A stretch of 64,000 bases of DNA from a virus. The first letter of the stretch is position 1, and each line of letters begins with the position of its first letter. The stretch covers positions 51,164 to 115,163 of the IMG/VR virus record IMGVR_UViG_3300032307_000731, one strand, 5' to 3'. Below the pieces are notes generated by a model. That model was not told the origin of the DNA. It made no database searches and saw only the letters and a program-made list of their open reading frames with translations. A program made the translations under genes and the position numbers. Positions 7,139 through 15,988 of the stretch are shown one piece after another.

Positions 7139-8938
7139 ATGAGATTATTAAAATTCCTTAATCAAAATATATTGAATGAGGTTTCTGAAAAAGTTAAGAA
7201 CCAATTATATTCAAAATTTAAAGATGATACTTCTGATAGCCGTGAAGTTATAGTATCATATATTGATTTATTTGACCGATACAAAGATAGTTTGTCTTCT
7301 GATAAGAGAGATATTACAAAATATTCATATAATGAGTTAAAATCATTAGTGGATTCAAAACAAAATGCCAAACTAATTTCTGACATTTTTAAACAATTTA
7401 AGAAAAAAGAAAAAGGAATTGAAAATAATGTATTAAAAAAATACATTAAAAAGTTTTTGGAAATCCAATCAGAACTTCCAAAAGAGTTTCAAGATATAAC
7501 CAAACTAAAATTTTTACAAGTAGTTAAACTAATTGACAAAGCGTATTCTCAAATATTAACTAATAAGATGATTGAAAAATTTTCTGAAGAGAATCCAAAT
7601 TTAACAAAAGACCAAATTGTTTTTTATCTTGACACATATAATGAGAATTTTGATTTAATTCCATTTGAAACAAAAGGTATTGATAAAATGTCTTTTGATG
7701 AGTTGGAACATTTGTTGGATGGGTTAGAAGGAAAAAAAGACGCTACCGACAAAAGCAAAGAAGAGGTCGGTGACATTGATTTGAAATATGACCAAAACAA
7801 TTTGAAAATATTTGCACCAAAAACAAAAGACCAATGTATTCGTTTAAAAAATGGTAGAGGTTGGTGTACTAGTCGTGAAGGTAGTGGTAATATGTATTAC
7901 AATTATAGATTAGGTAGTGAAAGAACTCTTTATTATGTAATTGATGAAGACAAAAGTTTTGATGATTTAAACTTTGCAACCGTAATTCTTGTTGACCCTA
8001 ATGGAAGAAAATCAATGGCAGATAAATCTAACTCGGGAAAATATGGAGGTAGTACTAATTTACCTTGGGATGAGATTGTTTCAAAAGTGCCAAAACTTAA
8101 AGGGTTAGAAAATATTTTTGTACCGGAACCTTTAACTCAACAGGAAAGAGAATTGATTAATACAGTTAAAAATGTAAGGGTTGGTGATAATCCAATGGAG
8201 TCTTTTGAAAACCCACAACAAGTAGAAATGTGGTTAGAGTATAATAGCCCAAATTTAAACGATATTCAATATTCTAATTTAACTCCGGACTTAAAGAAAA
8301 AATACATTGCGTTAGGAATGAACTTAACTTCTCCAATGATTAAATCTTCCGAACCTGAAGTGTTAAAATATTATATTAGTAAAAAAATTGATGTAATTAA
8401 AAATAAGGACATTAGTAGTTTAACGAATGAAGAAATTTCATTATTAGAAACTCCTATGTTGAAAAAACTTAAAGAAGAGTTAAAACCAAAATTTGCAAAT
8501 TCATTAACTTCTAATGGTGATAGATTAATAATTGATGATTTTGAGAGAGGTTCTGCAGCTAAATTTATTAGATTGTATGGGTTAGAGGATTTATTTTCAA
8601 ATATACCTAAAACTATTACAGAATTCCAAATTCAAAATAAAACACAGAACGTGGTTAATATCACAATCCCTCAAGACATTGGAAGGTTTAAAGATTTGGA
8701 TATGATTATGTTAGATAATTGTATAAGTTCTATACCTGATAGTGTTTGTACTTTACCAAAATTAAGATTTTTATCTTTAATTAACAATGAAAGATTAACA
8801 TCCATTCCTGAATGTATTGCCAATTTACCAACGATAATATTTCTTAATCTTAAAAATAGTAAAAATGTAGTTATACCTGAAAACATTAAACAAAGAGGTA
8901 ACGACATGGGTGGCGGAATGTGGGATTTAGGAGAATAA
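7139..8938 (+). CDS. Leucine-rich-repeat protein with leader motif, 599 aa
   Basis: The N-terminus MRLLKFLNQNILNEVSEK contains L12-N13-E14, resembling the leaders of the preceding genes. Residues about 15-220 are helical and Lys-rich. Around 238-290 is a conserved-looking core, GRGWCTSREGSGNMYYNY, followed by LYYVIDED and a strand ending DPNGRKSMADKSN; I have seen this WCT-type module in uncultured phage proteins but cannot name a function. Residues about 492-590 hold three to four leucine-rich repeats (ITEFQIQ, LDMIMLDNCISSIPDSV, LRFLSLINNERLTSIPECI, IIFLNLKNSKNVVIPENI). LRRs bind proteins, so an interaction with a host target after injection, or an internal virion role, is possible but unproven. 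Confidence 0.8.
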   Translation: MRLLKFLNQNILNEVSEKVKNQLYSKFKDDTSDSREVIVSYIDLFDRYKDSLSSDKRDITKYSYNELKSLVDSKQNAKLISDIFKQFKKKEKGIENNVLKKYIKKFLEIQSELPKEFQDITKLKFLQVVKLIDKAYSQILTNKMIEKFSEENPNLTKDQIVFYLDTYNENFDLIPFETKGIDKMSFDELEHLLDGLEGKKDATDKSKEEVGDIDLKYDQNNLKIFAPKTKDQCIRLKNGRGWCTSREGSGNMYYNYRLGSERTLYYVIDEDKSFDDLNFATVILVDPNGRKSMADKSNSGKYGGSTNLPWDEIVSKVPKLKGLENIFVPEPLTQQERELINTVKNVRVGDNPMESFENPQQVEMWLEYNSPNLNDIQYSNLTPDLKKKYIALGMNLTSPMIKSSEPEVLKYYISKKIDVIKNKDISSLTNEEISLLETPMLKKLKEELKPKFANSLTSNGDRLIIDDFERGSAAKFIRLYGLEDLFSNIPKTITEFQIQNKTQNVVNITIPQDIGRFKDLDMIMLDNCISSIPDSVCTLPKLRFLSLINNERLTSIPECIANLPTIIFLNLKNSKNVVIPENIKQRGNDMGGGMWDLGE

Positions 8939-8956
8939 TTAAAAAAAAAATAAAAA

Positions 8957-9994
8957 ATGCCATTACCAAAGAAAGTAATACCAACATTACCATTAGTACC
9001 ACAGAAGACATTGTCTGCTCGTAGGGAACAATTGTTGGAGTATATCAACAAAGACGGAACTTATTTACCTAAGTCGGTATTACATGCCGATTTGGATAGA
9101 GGAATGTTGGATTTTGTTAAAAACGATTTAGAGGTTATTACCGCAGGAAAAGTGGTTCCAATGGTGGATATTATAATTACAACACAAAACTGGACTCAAT
9201 ATGTTGAGACTGCCTTATTTGTTGATTTAGATTATAACCCATCCCCGCCTTTTATCACGGTAGTTAGAAGTCCTGAAGTTAAGTTTGGTACCAATCCATC
9301 ATTACAATATACAATCCCTGATAGAAAACAATTCTACTACGCGTCTGTTCCAACTTGGAATGGAAACGAACAGGGGATGGATATTTACACAATACCTCAA
9401 CCGGTTCCCGTAGATATCAATTATAGTGTGAAGATTATTTGTAATCGTATGAGAGAACTTAATCAGTTGAATAAAGTGATTATGCAAAAGTTTTCATCAA
9501 GACAAGCTTACACATTTATTAAAGGTCAGTATGTTCCAATCGTAATGAGTAATGTTTCTGATGAATCACAAATGAGTTTGGATTCAAGAAAGTATTATGT
9601 TCAAAGTTATGACTTCACCATGTTAGGTTATTTAATAGATGAAGAAGAGTTTGAAGTTAAACCGGCAATTGCAAGGGTTACTCAACTTATGGAATTAACA
9701 GGAACAGGTAATACCAAAAGAGAAAAATACCCAAAGAACCCGAATGAATTTTTAGAAAATTATTTATTTGTTGTGGGTAATGATAGTTTAAGTGATGTGG
9801 TTGCTTATACCGCAAATCTTTCATTTTCAAATTGGGTTAATGTAGATTCGTATGATGTCTATATTAATGGTGATTATTTTGGTACCGACGTTCAAAATAT
9901 TCAAATAACAACAAATGATATTTTACGAATTGATGTTGTTAAAACTGATGATACTTTAGAGTCAACAATTCAGTTCGAAAACTTACTTGTTTAA
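8957..9994 (+). CDS. Tail terminator / tail completion protein (T4 gp15-like), 345 aa
   Basis: The central half resembles gp15. A paired segment VPVDINYSVKIICNRMRELN (about residues 151-170) continues into a helix with IMQKF. It is followed by YVPIVMSNVSDESQM, then SRKYYVQSYDFTMLGYLIDEEE, matching gp15's order of a beta strand, a helix counting the ring subunit, and a final strand 'fevngwm'. The C-terminal about 80 residues (VGNDSLSDVV to the end) form an extra beta domain that T4 gp15 (272 aa) lacks in this form. The gene lies directly before the sheath gene, as gp15 lies close to gp18 in T4. It should cap the assembled tail and join it to the neck. It overlaps the convergent small gene by four bases. 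Confidence 0.6.
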   Translation: MPLPKKVIPTLPLVPQKTLSARREQLLEYINKDGTYLPKSVLHADLDRGMLDFVKNDLEVITAGKVVPMVDIIITTQNWTQYVETALFVDLDYNPSPPFITVVRSPEVKFGTNPSLQYTIPDRKQFYYASVPTWNGNEQGMDIYTIPQPVPVDINYSVKIICNRMRELNQLNKVIMQKFSSRQAYTFIKGQYVPIVMSNVSDESQMSLDSRKYYVQSYDFTMLGYLIDEEEFEVKPAIARVTQLMELTGTGNTKREKYPKNPNEFLENYLFVVGNDSLSDVVAYTANLSFSNWVNVDSYDVYINGDYFGTDVQNIQITTNDILRIDVVKTDDTLESTIQFENLLV

Positions 9995-10152
9995 TTTTCC
10001 CCATATATATCTTTCTTTTCTTTACAGGTATCTACAATTAATTTTTCTAAAAATTTGTACATCTTTAAACCTCGTTTTTCACAATACTTTTTTAGTATCT
10101 CGTGGATGGCGGGGTCTATTTTAATATTCTTGATTTCTTTCGTCTGTTTCAT
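9991..10152 (-). CDS. Ribbon-helix-helix-like small DNA-binding protein, 53 aa
   Basis: The ATG is at 10152-10150 and the TAA at 9993-9991. The protein has a short basic strand (IKNIKIDPAIH), then an amphipathic helix (EILKKYCEKRG), a turn and a second helix (KMYKFLEKLIVDTCKEK). This is the strand-helix-helix layout of Arc/MetJ/CopG-type repressors and of many small phage RHH proteins. As a dimer it would insert the strand pair in the DNA major groove. It is the only minus-strand gene in the long rightward region, sits just upstream of the sheath gene, and overlaps the end of the gp15-like gene by four bases. A regulatory role, perhaps on the facing sheath promoter, is inference. Confidence 0.75.
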   Translation of the reverse strand: MKQTKEIKNIKIDPAIHEILKKYCEKRGLKMYKFLEKLIVDTCKEKKDIYGEN

Positions 10153-10272
10153 AGGTAGAAAAAAGGTAGAATTTATTCATACTCTTTATTAATAGATATT
10201 CAAAAGTAAAGTTTTTTCACATTCTATCTAATATTTATCAATAAAATAAATCTGCAATAGAATAATTTAATA
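10153..10272. promoter_or_regulatory. Divergent intergenic region between small RHH-like gene and sheath gene
   Basis: This 120-base AT-rich gap holds the plus-strand promoter-like motif at 10232-10247. For the minus-strand gene I see only A/T-rich sequence and no convincing named element. Confidence 0.4.
10232..10247 (+). promoter_or_regulatory. Putative phage promoter motif before sheath gene
   Basis: TATTTATCAATAAAAT begins 41 nt upstream of the sheath ATG and matches the recurrent TATTTATnA core with an A-rich 3' flank. Confidence 0.6.
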
Positions 10273-13200
10273 ATGGCAACAGCACAAGCAAATCAAAAAG
10301 TTTTCGTTTCACCAGGAGTTTATACTTCAGAAACTGACTTATCATTCGTAGCACAAAGTGTGGGTGTTACAACCCTAGGTTTAGTTGGTGAAACTTTAAG
10401 AGGTCCAGCGTTCGAACCGGTATTCATTACAAACTACGACGAATTCCAAGCCTTTTTCGGAGGAACAGAACCGACAAAATTCGTAAACACACAAATCCCT
10501 AAATATGAGGCTGCTTATATCGCAAAATCTTACTTACAACAATCAAATCAATTGTTTGTTACAAGAATCTTAGGTTTATCGGGATATGATGCGGGTCCAT
10601 CTTGGAGTATTAGAGTTACTGCAAATGTTGACCCAACAACAATAATCCAAAGTCCAACAGGTGTTACATCTTGGAATAGAAGTTTTACAGGAGCCACTAG
10701 TGGTGGTACCGTTGATTTCGTTTCAGGTTCGTTCCCATTAGCGATTCAAGCAAATTTAGATACTCAATATAGATTATCTGATGGTAGTACATCTACACTT
10801 GATGATGATTTTACCGCAAACATTTACAATGCGGTTGGGAATAATACTTTAACTGCGACAACAGCTTTCATTTATGGAGCAATTCCTGAGACAGATTATT
10901 ATGATATCACTGATAACTACACAACAGTTATAAATGAATATGGTTCTGATACTAATAACTTAGCAACTAATGATTTATCTGCATCTGAAAATGACCCATG
11001 GTTTTATGCAAACTTTAACAATTATGTTGGTAACTCTTATTCAGGTTATTCATTTGATTATAACATAAGTGCTTTAGAAGTAACAGGAGTAGGAAATTCA
11101 CAAACTTTTTCGGGTACAATTTCAGGTAATTATTATACATTTATTGGTACTGCTTACACTGAATTTAATAATATGGTTGTTGCAACACTTCGTTCAAGAG
11201 GTATTTCATTATATACTAATAGTTCATCAAGTGATAATCACGGACAAATCTATGAAGTAAATAATGAAAACAATGTTACAATTTTAAATACTGACCAATA
11301 TGCTGATATTGATAAAAATCCATTTGCGTCGTTTGGTTTATCAGGTGTTACTAAAGATGGTGATACTTTCACATTTGAAACTAACTTATCAGCAACTTCA
11401 TCTAAGTTTATTACAAAAGTATTAGGTGTTGATAATTTTGGAAAATCAAGAAATGAAGTTCCTTTATTTGTTGAAGAAATTTATCCAAACTCATTAGCTT
11501 ACGCTTACAATCAAGGATATATTAAAGGTATTAATCCTGAATTAATTGCATTACCTGAGGCTAGAAGTCAACAATCAAATTCAATTGCTTATAGTGTTGA
11601 AAGATATCAATCACCTAGTACACCTTATTTAGTATCAGAATTAAGAGGTAATAAAGTTTATAAATTATTCAAATTTGTTTCAATCTCTGATGGTGACGCA
11701 GCGAACACTGAGGTTAAAGTGTCGATAGCTAACTTATCATTCAATAACATGACATTTGATGTATTAGTAAGAAATTTCTTTGATACGGATTCAAACCCAG
11801 TTGTTATTGAGAAATTTACTAATTGTAACTTGGACCCTAACTCTAACAACTTTGTCGCTAAGAAAATCGGTTCAACAAATGGGGAGTACGCATTATTATC
11901 GAAATATGTGATGATTGAAATGGCGGACGAAGCACCAATTGACGCGATACCTTGTGGTTTTGAAGGATATATTCAAAGAGAATATGATTCGGTTACTAAC
12001 CCGTCTCCATACCCTGTATTTAAAACGAAATATTTCTTCCCGGGTGAGACAATTGCTAATCCACCATTTGGAAACGCTAGTGGAAGTTCAAATTTAGTTG
12101 AATCTCCTGGTGATATTGTTAGAAGAACTTATTTAGGTTTCTCAACACAATATGGTATTGACGAATCATTCTTATCATATAAAGGAAGACAAAATCCTGC
12201 ATCTTGGGTTAACTCTATAACACCTGTTGAAGGTGCTGCTTGGAACTATGTAAGTAAAGGTTTCCATATGGACTCCGGAGCAACAGTTGTAACAATTTCA
12301 AATAGTTATGACACGAGTGGTCAAACTGCTTTTGAATGTGGTGTTGCTGACTTTAGAACAGACCCTGAAACTCAAGAGAATCCATATTACTTTATTTTCT
12401 CAAGAAAGTATACTTTATGTTTTGCTGGAGGGTTTGATGGATGGGACATTTATAGAGAATATCGTACAAATGAAGATAGATTCCAATTAGGTCAATCAGG
12501 ATTTTTAGCAGGAGCATCGGTATCAACAAGATATCCAAATGCAACGGGTGAAGGTTTATTCAAACGTATTGTAGTTGAAAATAATACTCAAGATTTTGCA
12601 AACACTGACTATTACGCTTACTTACTTGGTATATTAACATTTGCAAATCCTGAGGCGACTAATATTAATGTATTAGCAACAGCAAGTATTGATTATGTTA
12701 ATAACTCAAACTTAGTTGAGGAAACAATTGATATGGTTCAATTCCAAAGAGCGGATTCTGTTTATATTACTACAACTCCTGATTATAGAATGTATACACC
12801 GGATTCAACAAATCCACAAGACGTTATCTATTCTCAAGAGGCGGTTGATAACTTAGATAATACAGGAATTGACTCTAACTATACTGCGACTTACTATCCT
12901 TGGATTTTAACAAGAGACACGGTTAACAATACACAAATTTATTTACCTGCAACAGGTGAAGTTTGTAGAAACTTAGCATTAACAGATAACATTGCTTTCC
13001 CATGGTTCGCATCAGCGGGTTACACAAGAGGTCTTGTAAATTCAGTTAAAGCGAGAGTTAAATTAACTCAAGAAGATAGAGATACACTTTACCAAGGTAG
13101 AATTAACCCTATCGCAACTTTCTCTGATGTAGGTACGGTTATTTGGGGTAATAAAACATTACAAATTGCTGACACAGCACTTAATAGATTGAACGTAAGA

Positions 13201-13494
13201 AGATTATTACTTCAAGCTCGTAAGTTAATATCAGCAGTGGCGGTAAGATTATTGTTTGAACAAAACGACCAAGTTGTTAGACAACAATTCTTAGATAGTG
13301 TTAACCCAATCTTAGACTCAATCAGAAGAGACCGAGGTTTATACGATTTCCGTGTAACGGTTTCATCATCTCCTGAGGATTTAGATAGAAATACATTAAC
13401 AGGTAAAATTTACTTGAAACCAACGAAAGCGTTAGAGTTCATTGATATTGAATTCTTCATTACTCCTACAGGAGCTTCGTTCGAGAATATTTAA
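10273..13494 (+). CDS. 18: Contractile tail sheath protein (gp18), 1073 aa
   Basis: The start has the sheath signature VSPGVYTSETDLSF, then a GLVGETLRGPAFEPVFITNY segment, then EAAYIAKSYLQQ. The C-terminal third has the conserved sheath core: NNTQIYLPATGEVCRN, FPWFASAGYTRG, QGRINPIATFSDVGTVIWGNKTL, LNVRRLLLQARKLI and the final strand FIDIEFFITP. T4 gp18 has 659 residues, so this protein carries about 400 extra residues between the ends (about 120-620), forming surface domains rich in Asn/Thr/Tyr. The sheath contracts to drive the tube through the host envelope. It has its own promoter-like motif and ends before a hairpin terminator. Confidence 0.95.
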   Translation: MATAQANQKVFVSPGVYTSETDLSFVAQSVGVTTLGLVGETLRGPAFEPVFITNYDEFQAFFGGTEPTKFVNTQIPKYEAAYIAKSYLQQSNQLFVTRILGLSGYDAGPSWSIRVTANVDPTTIIQSPTGVTSWNRSFTGATSGGTVDFVSGSFPLAIQANLDTQYRLSDGSTSTLDDDFTANIYNAVGNNTLTATTAFIYGAIPETDYYDITDNYTTVINEYGSDTNNLATNDLSASENDPWFYANFNNYVGNSYSGYSFDYNISALEVTGVGNSQTFSGTISGNYYTFIGTAYTEFNNMVVATLRSRGISLYTNSSSSDNHGQIYEVNNENNVTILNTDQYADIDKNPFASFGLSGVTKDGDTFTFETNLSATSSKFITKVLGVDNFGKSRNEVPLFVEEIYPNSLAYAYNQGYIKGINPELIALPEARSQQSNSIAYSVERYQSPSTPYLVSELRGNKVYKLFKFVSISDGDAANTEVKVSIANLSFNNMTFDVLVRNFFDTDSNPVVIEKFTNCNLDPNSNNFVAKKIGSTNGEYALLSKYVMIEMADEAPIDAIPCGFEGYIQREYDSVTNPSPYPVFKTKYFFPGETIANPPFGNASGSSNLVESPGDIVRRTYLGFSTQYGIDESFLSYKGRQNPASWVNSITPVEGAAWNYVSKGFHMDSGATVVTISNSYDTSGQTAFECGVADFRTDPETQENPYYFIFSRKYTLCFAGGFDGWDIYREYRTNEDRFQLGQSGFLAGASVSTRYPNATGEGLFKRIVVENNTQDFANTDYYAYLLGILTFANPEATNINVLATASIDYVNNSNLVEETIDMVQFQRADSVYITTTPDYRMYTPDSTNPQDVIYSQEAVDNLDNTGIDSNYTATYYPWILTRDTVNNTQIYLPATGEVCRNLALTDNIAFPWFASAGYTRGLVNSVKARVKLTQEDRDTLYQGRINPIATFSDVGTVIWGNKTLQIADTALNRLNVRRLLLQARKLISAVAVRLLFEQNDQVVRQQFLDSVNPILDSIRRDRGLYDFRVTVSSSPEDLDRNTLTGKIYLKPTKALEFIDIEFFITPTGASFENI

Positions 13495-13504
13495 TAAAAA
13501 CCAT

Positions 13505-13529
13505 AAGTGGGGATACGTCCCCACTTTTT
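13505..13529 (+). terminator. Intrinsic terminator after sheath gene
   Basis: Nine-bp perfect stem AAGTGGGGA / TCCCCACTT (13505-13513 with 13518-13526, loop tacg) followed by a T-run, 11 bases after the sheath stop. Confidence 0.85.
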
Positions 13530-13537
13530 AGCCAATT

Positions 13538-14368
13538 ATGAGAAAGATTAGATTAAATGAAGGAATAGATGAAATGGGAACACCCGATATGAAGTATTAT
13601 GCTTTTGATTGGGACGATAATGTTGTTCATATGCCAACTAAGATTATCCTTAAGAATGAAGATGGTGATGAGATAGGTATGAGTACCGATGATTTTGCTG
13701 AGTATAGACATCAAATAGGTGGTGAACCATTTAACTATAAAGGTGAAACTATTGTAGGATATAGTGACGAACCATTTAAAAATTTTCAAACACCCGGTGA
13801 TAAAGATTTTTTAATTGATGCTATGAGGGCTAAATTAGGTCCGGCTTTTGATGATTTTAGAGAAGCTATTAACAATGGTTCAATATTTTCGATTATAACC
13901 GCAAGAGGTCATAATCCTAATACATTAAAAGAGGCTGTATACAATTACATCATATCAGGGTTTAATGGTATTGATAAAGATGAGTTAGTTAAAAACTTAA
14001 GAAAGTATCGAGATATTAATGATGATGAAGACATGAGTGATGATGATTTAATTAAAACTTATCTAAATATGAATAGATATCATCCTGTCTCTTATAATGA
14101 CCCTGAAGGTGCCGCAAATCCTGAAGAGGCGAAAGTTCGTGCGATGGAGAAATTTGTGGAATATATTAAAGAAATGTCATATGATTTAGATAAAAAAGTG
14201 TATCTGAAAAAAGAGGTGAGTAATAATTTTATTCCTACAAAACCGACAATTGGATTTTCTGACGATGACATCCGAAATGTGGAGGTTATGAAAAAACACT
14301 TCAAAGACAAACCGGACAATATTGTTAAAACTTATTCAACAGCAGGAGGAATAAAAAAAGAATATTAA
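13538..14368 (+). CDS. HAD-superfamily hydrolase-like protein with leader motif, 276 aa
   Basis: HAD-fold motifs are present. Motif I is FDWDDN (D24-x-D26; the position after is Asp-Asn instead of the usual Thr-type residue). Motif II is FSIITARGHNP (T121). The motif IV acidic cluster is IGFSDDDIRNV (D242-D244). K203-like residues lie before it in a helix (about 195-210). HAD enzymes are usually phosphatases or nucleotidases; the substrate cannot be read. The N-terminus MRKIRLNEG contains L6-N7-E8, the same leader class as 5807-7139. It lies between sheath and tube genes, after a terminator; no TATTTAT motif was seen before it. Confidence 0.8.
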   Translation: MRKIRLNEGIDEMGTPDMKYYAFDWDDNVVHMPTKIILKNEDGDEIGMSTDDFAEYRHQIGGEPFNYKGETIVGYSDEPFKNFQTPGDKDFLIDAMRAKLGPAFDDFREAINNGSIFSIITARGHNPNTLKEAVYNYIISGFNGIDKDELVKNLRKYRDINDDEDMSDDDLIKTYLNMNRYHPVSYNDPEGAANPEEAKVRAMEKFVEYIKEMSYDLDKKVYLKKEVSNNFIPTKPTIGFSDDDIRNVEVMKKHFKDKPDNIVKTYSTAGGIKKEY

Positions 14369-14442
14369 CTAGTTATTAAGAACTAGTATTAAATAAATAA
14401 TTAAAAAAAACTAGTTAAATAAACTAGAATTAAATAAACTAG
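14367..14442. repeat. Cluster of ACTAG repeats in A/T-rich gap
   Basis: Five AACTAG copies occur (starting about 14367, 14381, 14409, 14422 and 14437), separated by A/T-rich spacers. The first two can pair as AACTAGTT...AACTAGT, a weak hairpin downstream of the HAD-like gene. The function is unknown. The gap 14369-14545 contains no gene I can support. Confidence 0.55.
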
Positions 14443-14505
14443 ACTGGATTTTAAATATATAAAAATAAATTCAGAAAGTCAATAAAAATATTTTCCTTTT
14501 GGATA

Positions 14506-14521
14506 TATTTATGATAATAAA
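14506..14521 (+). promoter_or_regulatory. Putative phage promoter motif before tail-tube gene
   Basis: TATTTATGATAATAAA begins 40 nt upstream of the tube ATG. Confidence 0.6.
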
Positions 14522-14545
14522 CAAAGAAAAACTAATTTAAATAAT

Positions 14546-15034
14546 ATGGCTGATTTATTGATGAAAATGCCGATTCCTTACGAACCGAAAAGACAGAATC
14601 GATTCATACTAAGGTTTCCATCAAGCTTAGGAATTAACGAATGGTTTGTAGAAAGTGCTGCGAGACCATCGATTAAAATTGCTTCAACTGAGATTCAATT
14701 TTTAAATACCTCAACTTATGTTGCGGGAAGATTTAATTGGGATGAAATTTCTGTTAAATTTAGAGACCCAATTGGACCTTCTGCGTCACAAGCTCTTATG
14801 GAGTGGGTTCGTTTACACGCTGAATCTGTTACAGGTCGTATGGGTTATGCAGCAGGTTATAAAAAAGATATTGACCTTGAGTTGTTAGACCCAACAGGAG
14901 TTGTTGTTGAGAAATGGATTTTATATGGTACATTCTTAACAAGTGTGAATTTTGGTTCATTAGGATACAGCACTGATGGTCTTGTAGATATTACAGCGTC
15001 ATTAAGAATGGATAGATGTGTTTTAGTTTACTAA
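14546..15034 (+). CDS. 19: Tail tube protein (gp19), 162 aa
   Basis: The length (T4 gp19 is 163 aa) and sequence fit gp19-type tube proteins. These include NRFILRFPSSLGINEWFVESAARPS at the N-terminus, the FNWDEISVKFRDPIGPSASQALMEW block, the Gly/Tyr stretch VTGRMGYAAGYKKDI, and the closing strands LDPTGVVVEKWILYGTFLTSVNFGSLGYSTDGLVDITASLR. It forms the inner tube that is pushed through the envelope. It sits alone between a promoter-like motif and a strong terminator, so it may be transcribed as a single gene, as suits an abundant protein. Confidence 0.95.
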   Translation: MADLLMKMPIPYEPKRQNRFILRFPSSLGINEWFVESAARPSIKIASTEIQFLNTSTYVAGRFNWDEISVKFRDPIGPSASQALMEWVRLHAESVTGRMGYAAGYKKDIDLELLDPTGVVVEKWILYGTFLTSVNFGSLGYSTDGLVDITASLRMDRCVLVY

Positions 15035-15068
15035 TACTCTTTATAAAAAATCAATACTGATTATATTT

Positions 15069-15103
15069 AACCGTAAAGACATAAACTTTACGGTTATTTT
15101 TTT
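15069..15103 (+). terminator. Intrinsic terminator after tube gene
   Basis: Ten-bp stem AACCGTAAAG / CTTTACGGTT (15069-15078 with 15086-15095) followed by ATTTTTTT. The T-run ends only a few bases before the next ATG at 15106. Confidence 0.85.
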
Positions 15104-15105
15104 AT

Positions 15106-15849
15106 ATGGAAAATCAAACAACAGATTACGCACAACAAAATTTTACTTTACCTCACGATGTGGTACCATTACCATCAGGTGGAGTTTTTTACAAAAACAA
15201 AAAAAAATCAATTAAGGTGGGTTATTTAACTGCATCTGATGAGAATATTTTAATGGCGGGTGGATTAGATATTACCACAAATTTATTAAGAAATAAAATT
15301 TACGAACCAGACCTTAGGATTGAAGATATGATTGAAGGTGATGTTGAGTCAATATTGGTGTTTTTAAGAAACACTGCATTTGGGCCTGAAATGGATTTAA
15401 ATTTAATTGACCCGGTAACAAAAAAACCATTCAAAGCAAAAGTTGCACTTGATGAATTGAATGTTATTAAAGGTCAGTTACCAAATGAGGATGGTACATT
15501 TACAACAATATTACCAAAATCTAATTCTACAATTAAATTAAAACCATTAAATTATGGTGAAATAATGGAAATTAGTAAGCTAGAATCTACATACCCTCAA
15601 GGTAGAGTTGTTCCAAAAATAACTTGGAGACTTCAAAAGGAGATTGTTGAAATAAATGGAAACACTGATAAATCAGAAATATCCAAATTTGTTGAACAAA
15701 TGCCTATTGCGGATTCTAAGTATATTAGACAATTTATGAATGAAAATGAACCAAAATTGGACATGAGTCGAGTTGTAAGCACCCCATCAGGAGAAAAGAT
15801 GACAGTTAATGTCGGATTTGGGGTGGACTTTTTTCGCCCTTTCTTCTGA
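15106..15849 (+). CDS. 26: T4 gp26-like baseplate protein, 247 aa
   Basis: The sequence fits the T4-type baseplate protein family of gp26. It has LPHDVVPLPSGGVFY near the start, then YLTASDENIL and DITTNLLRNKI. A regular helix-turn set follows, with DMIEGDVESILVFLRNTAFG, a KLKPLNYGEIMEISKLE segment and a helix KYIRQFMNENEPKLDM. The last residues VNVGFGVDFFRPFF overlap a +1-frame ORF (15809-15988). gp26 in T4 is part of the central hub assembly. The gene follows the tube terminator directly with little leader sequence. Confidence 0.75.
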   Translation: MENQTTDYAQQNFTLPHDVVPLPSGGVFYKNKKKSIKVGYLTASDENILMAGGLDITTNLLRNKIYEPDLRIEDMIEGDVESILVFLRNTAFGPEMDLNLIDPVTKKPFKAKVALDELNVIKGQLPNEDGTFTTILPKSNSTIKLKPLNYGEIMEISKLESTYPQGRVVPKITWRLQKEIVEINGNTDKSEISKFVEQMPIADSKYIRQFMNENEPKLDMSRVVSTPSGEKMTVNVGFGVDFFRPFF

Positions 15850-15988
15850 TTATAGGAAAGGACAAATAGATGAATTCTATTATTTAAACAAATTAATGAA
15901 CATATCTTATCAAGATTTTATAACAATGCCCTTATTTGTTAGAAAATATTTGTTAGATAAATGGTTAGAAGATAATAAAAAGGACTGA
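15809..15988 (+). CDS. Overlapping small ORF, gp51-like candidate or frameshift extension, 59 aa
   Basis: An ORF with ATG at 15809 and TGA at 15986-15988 lies in the +1 frame relative to the gp26-like gene and overlaps it by 41 bases. Its end, FYYLNKLMNISYQDFITMPL followed by VRKYLLDKWLEDN, has the pattern Y..L....ISY.DF..MP...R.YL.DK seen in small T4-type baseplate-assembly proteins (gp51 class) and in tail-chaperone frameshift tails. It could start at its own ATG or be made by +1 shifting near the run cttttttcgccc. The stop lies in the left arm of the following terminator. The coding nature is supported by the pattern; the mechanism is open. Confidence 0.65.
   Translation: MSDLGWTFFALSSDYRKGQIDEFYYLNKLMNISYQDFITMPLFVRKYLLDKWLEDNKKD

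Noticed and set aside
8671-9051. Minus-strand ORF of 126 aa across the LRR and gp15-like gene junction
   Set aside because: It overlaps two plus-strand genes with clear features, and its product has no recognisable domain.
13995-14545. tRNA or other RNA gene in the gap after the HAD-like gene
   Set aside because: Only A/T-rich sequence with CTAG repeats is present; no cloverleaf or CCA end could be drawn.
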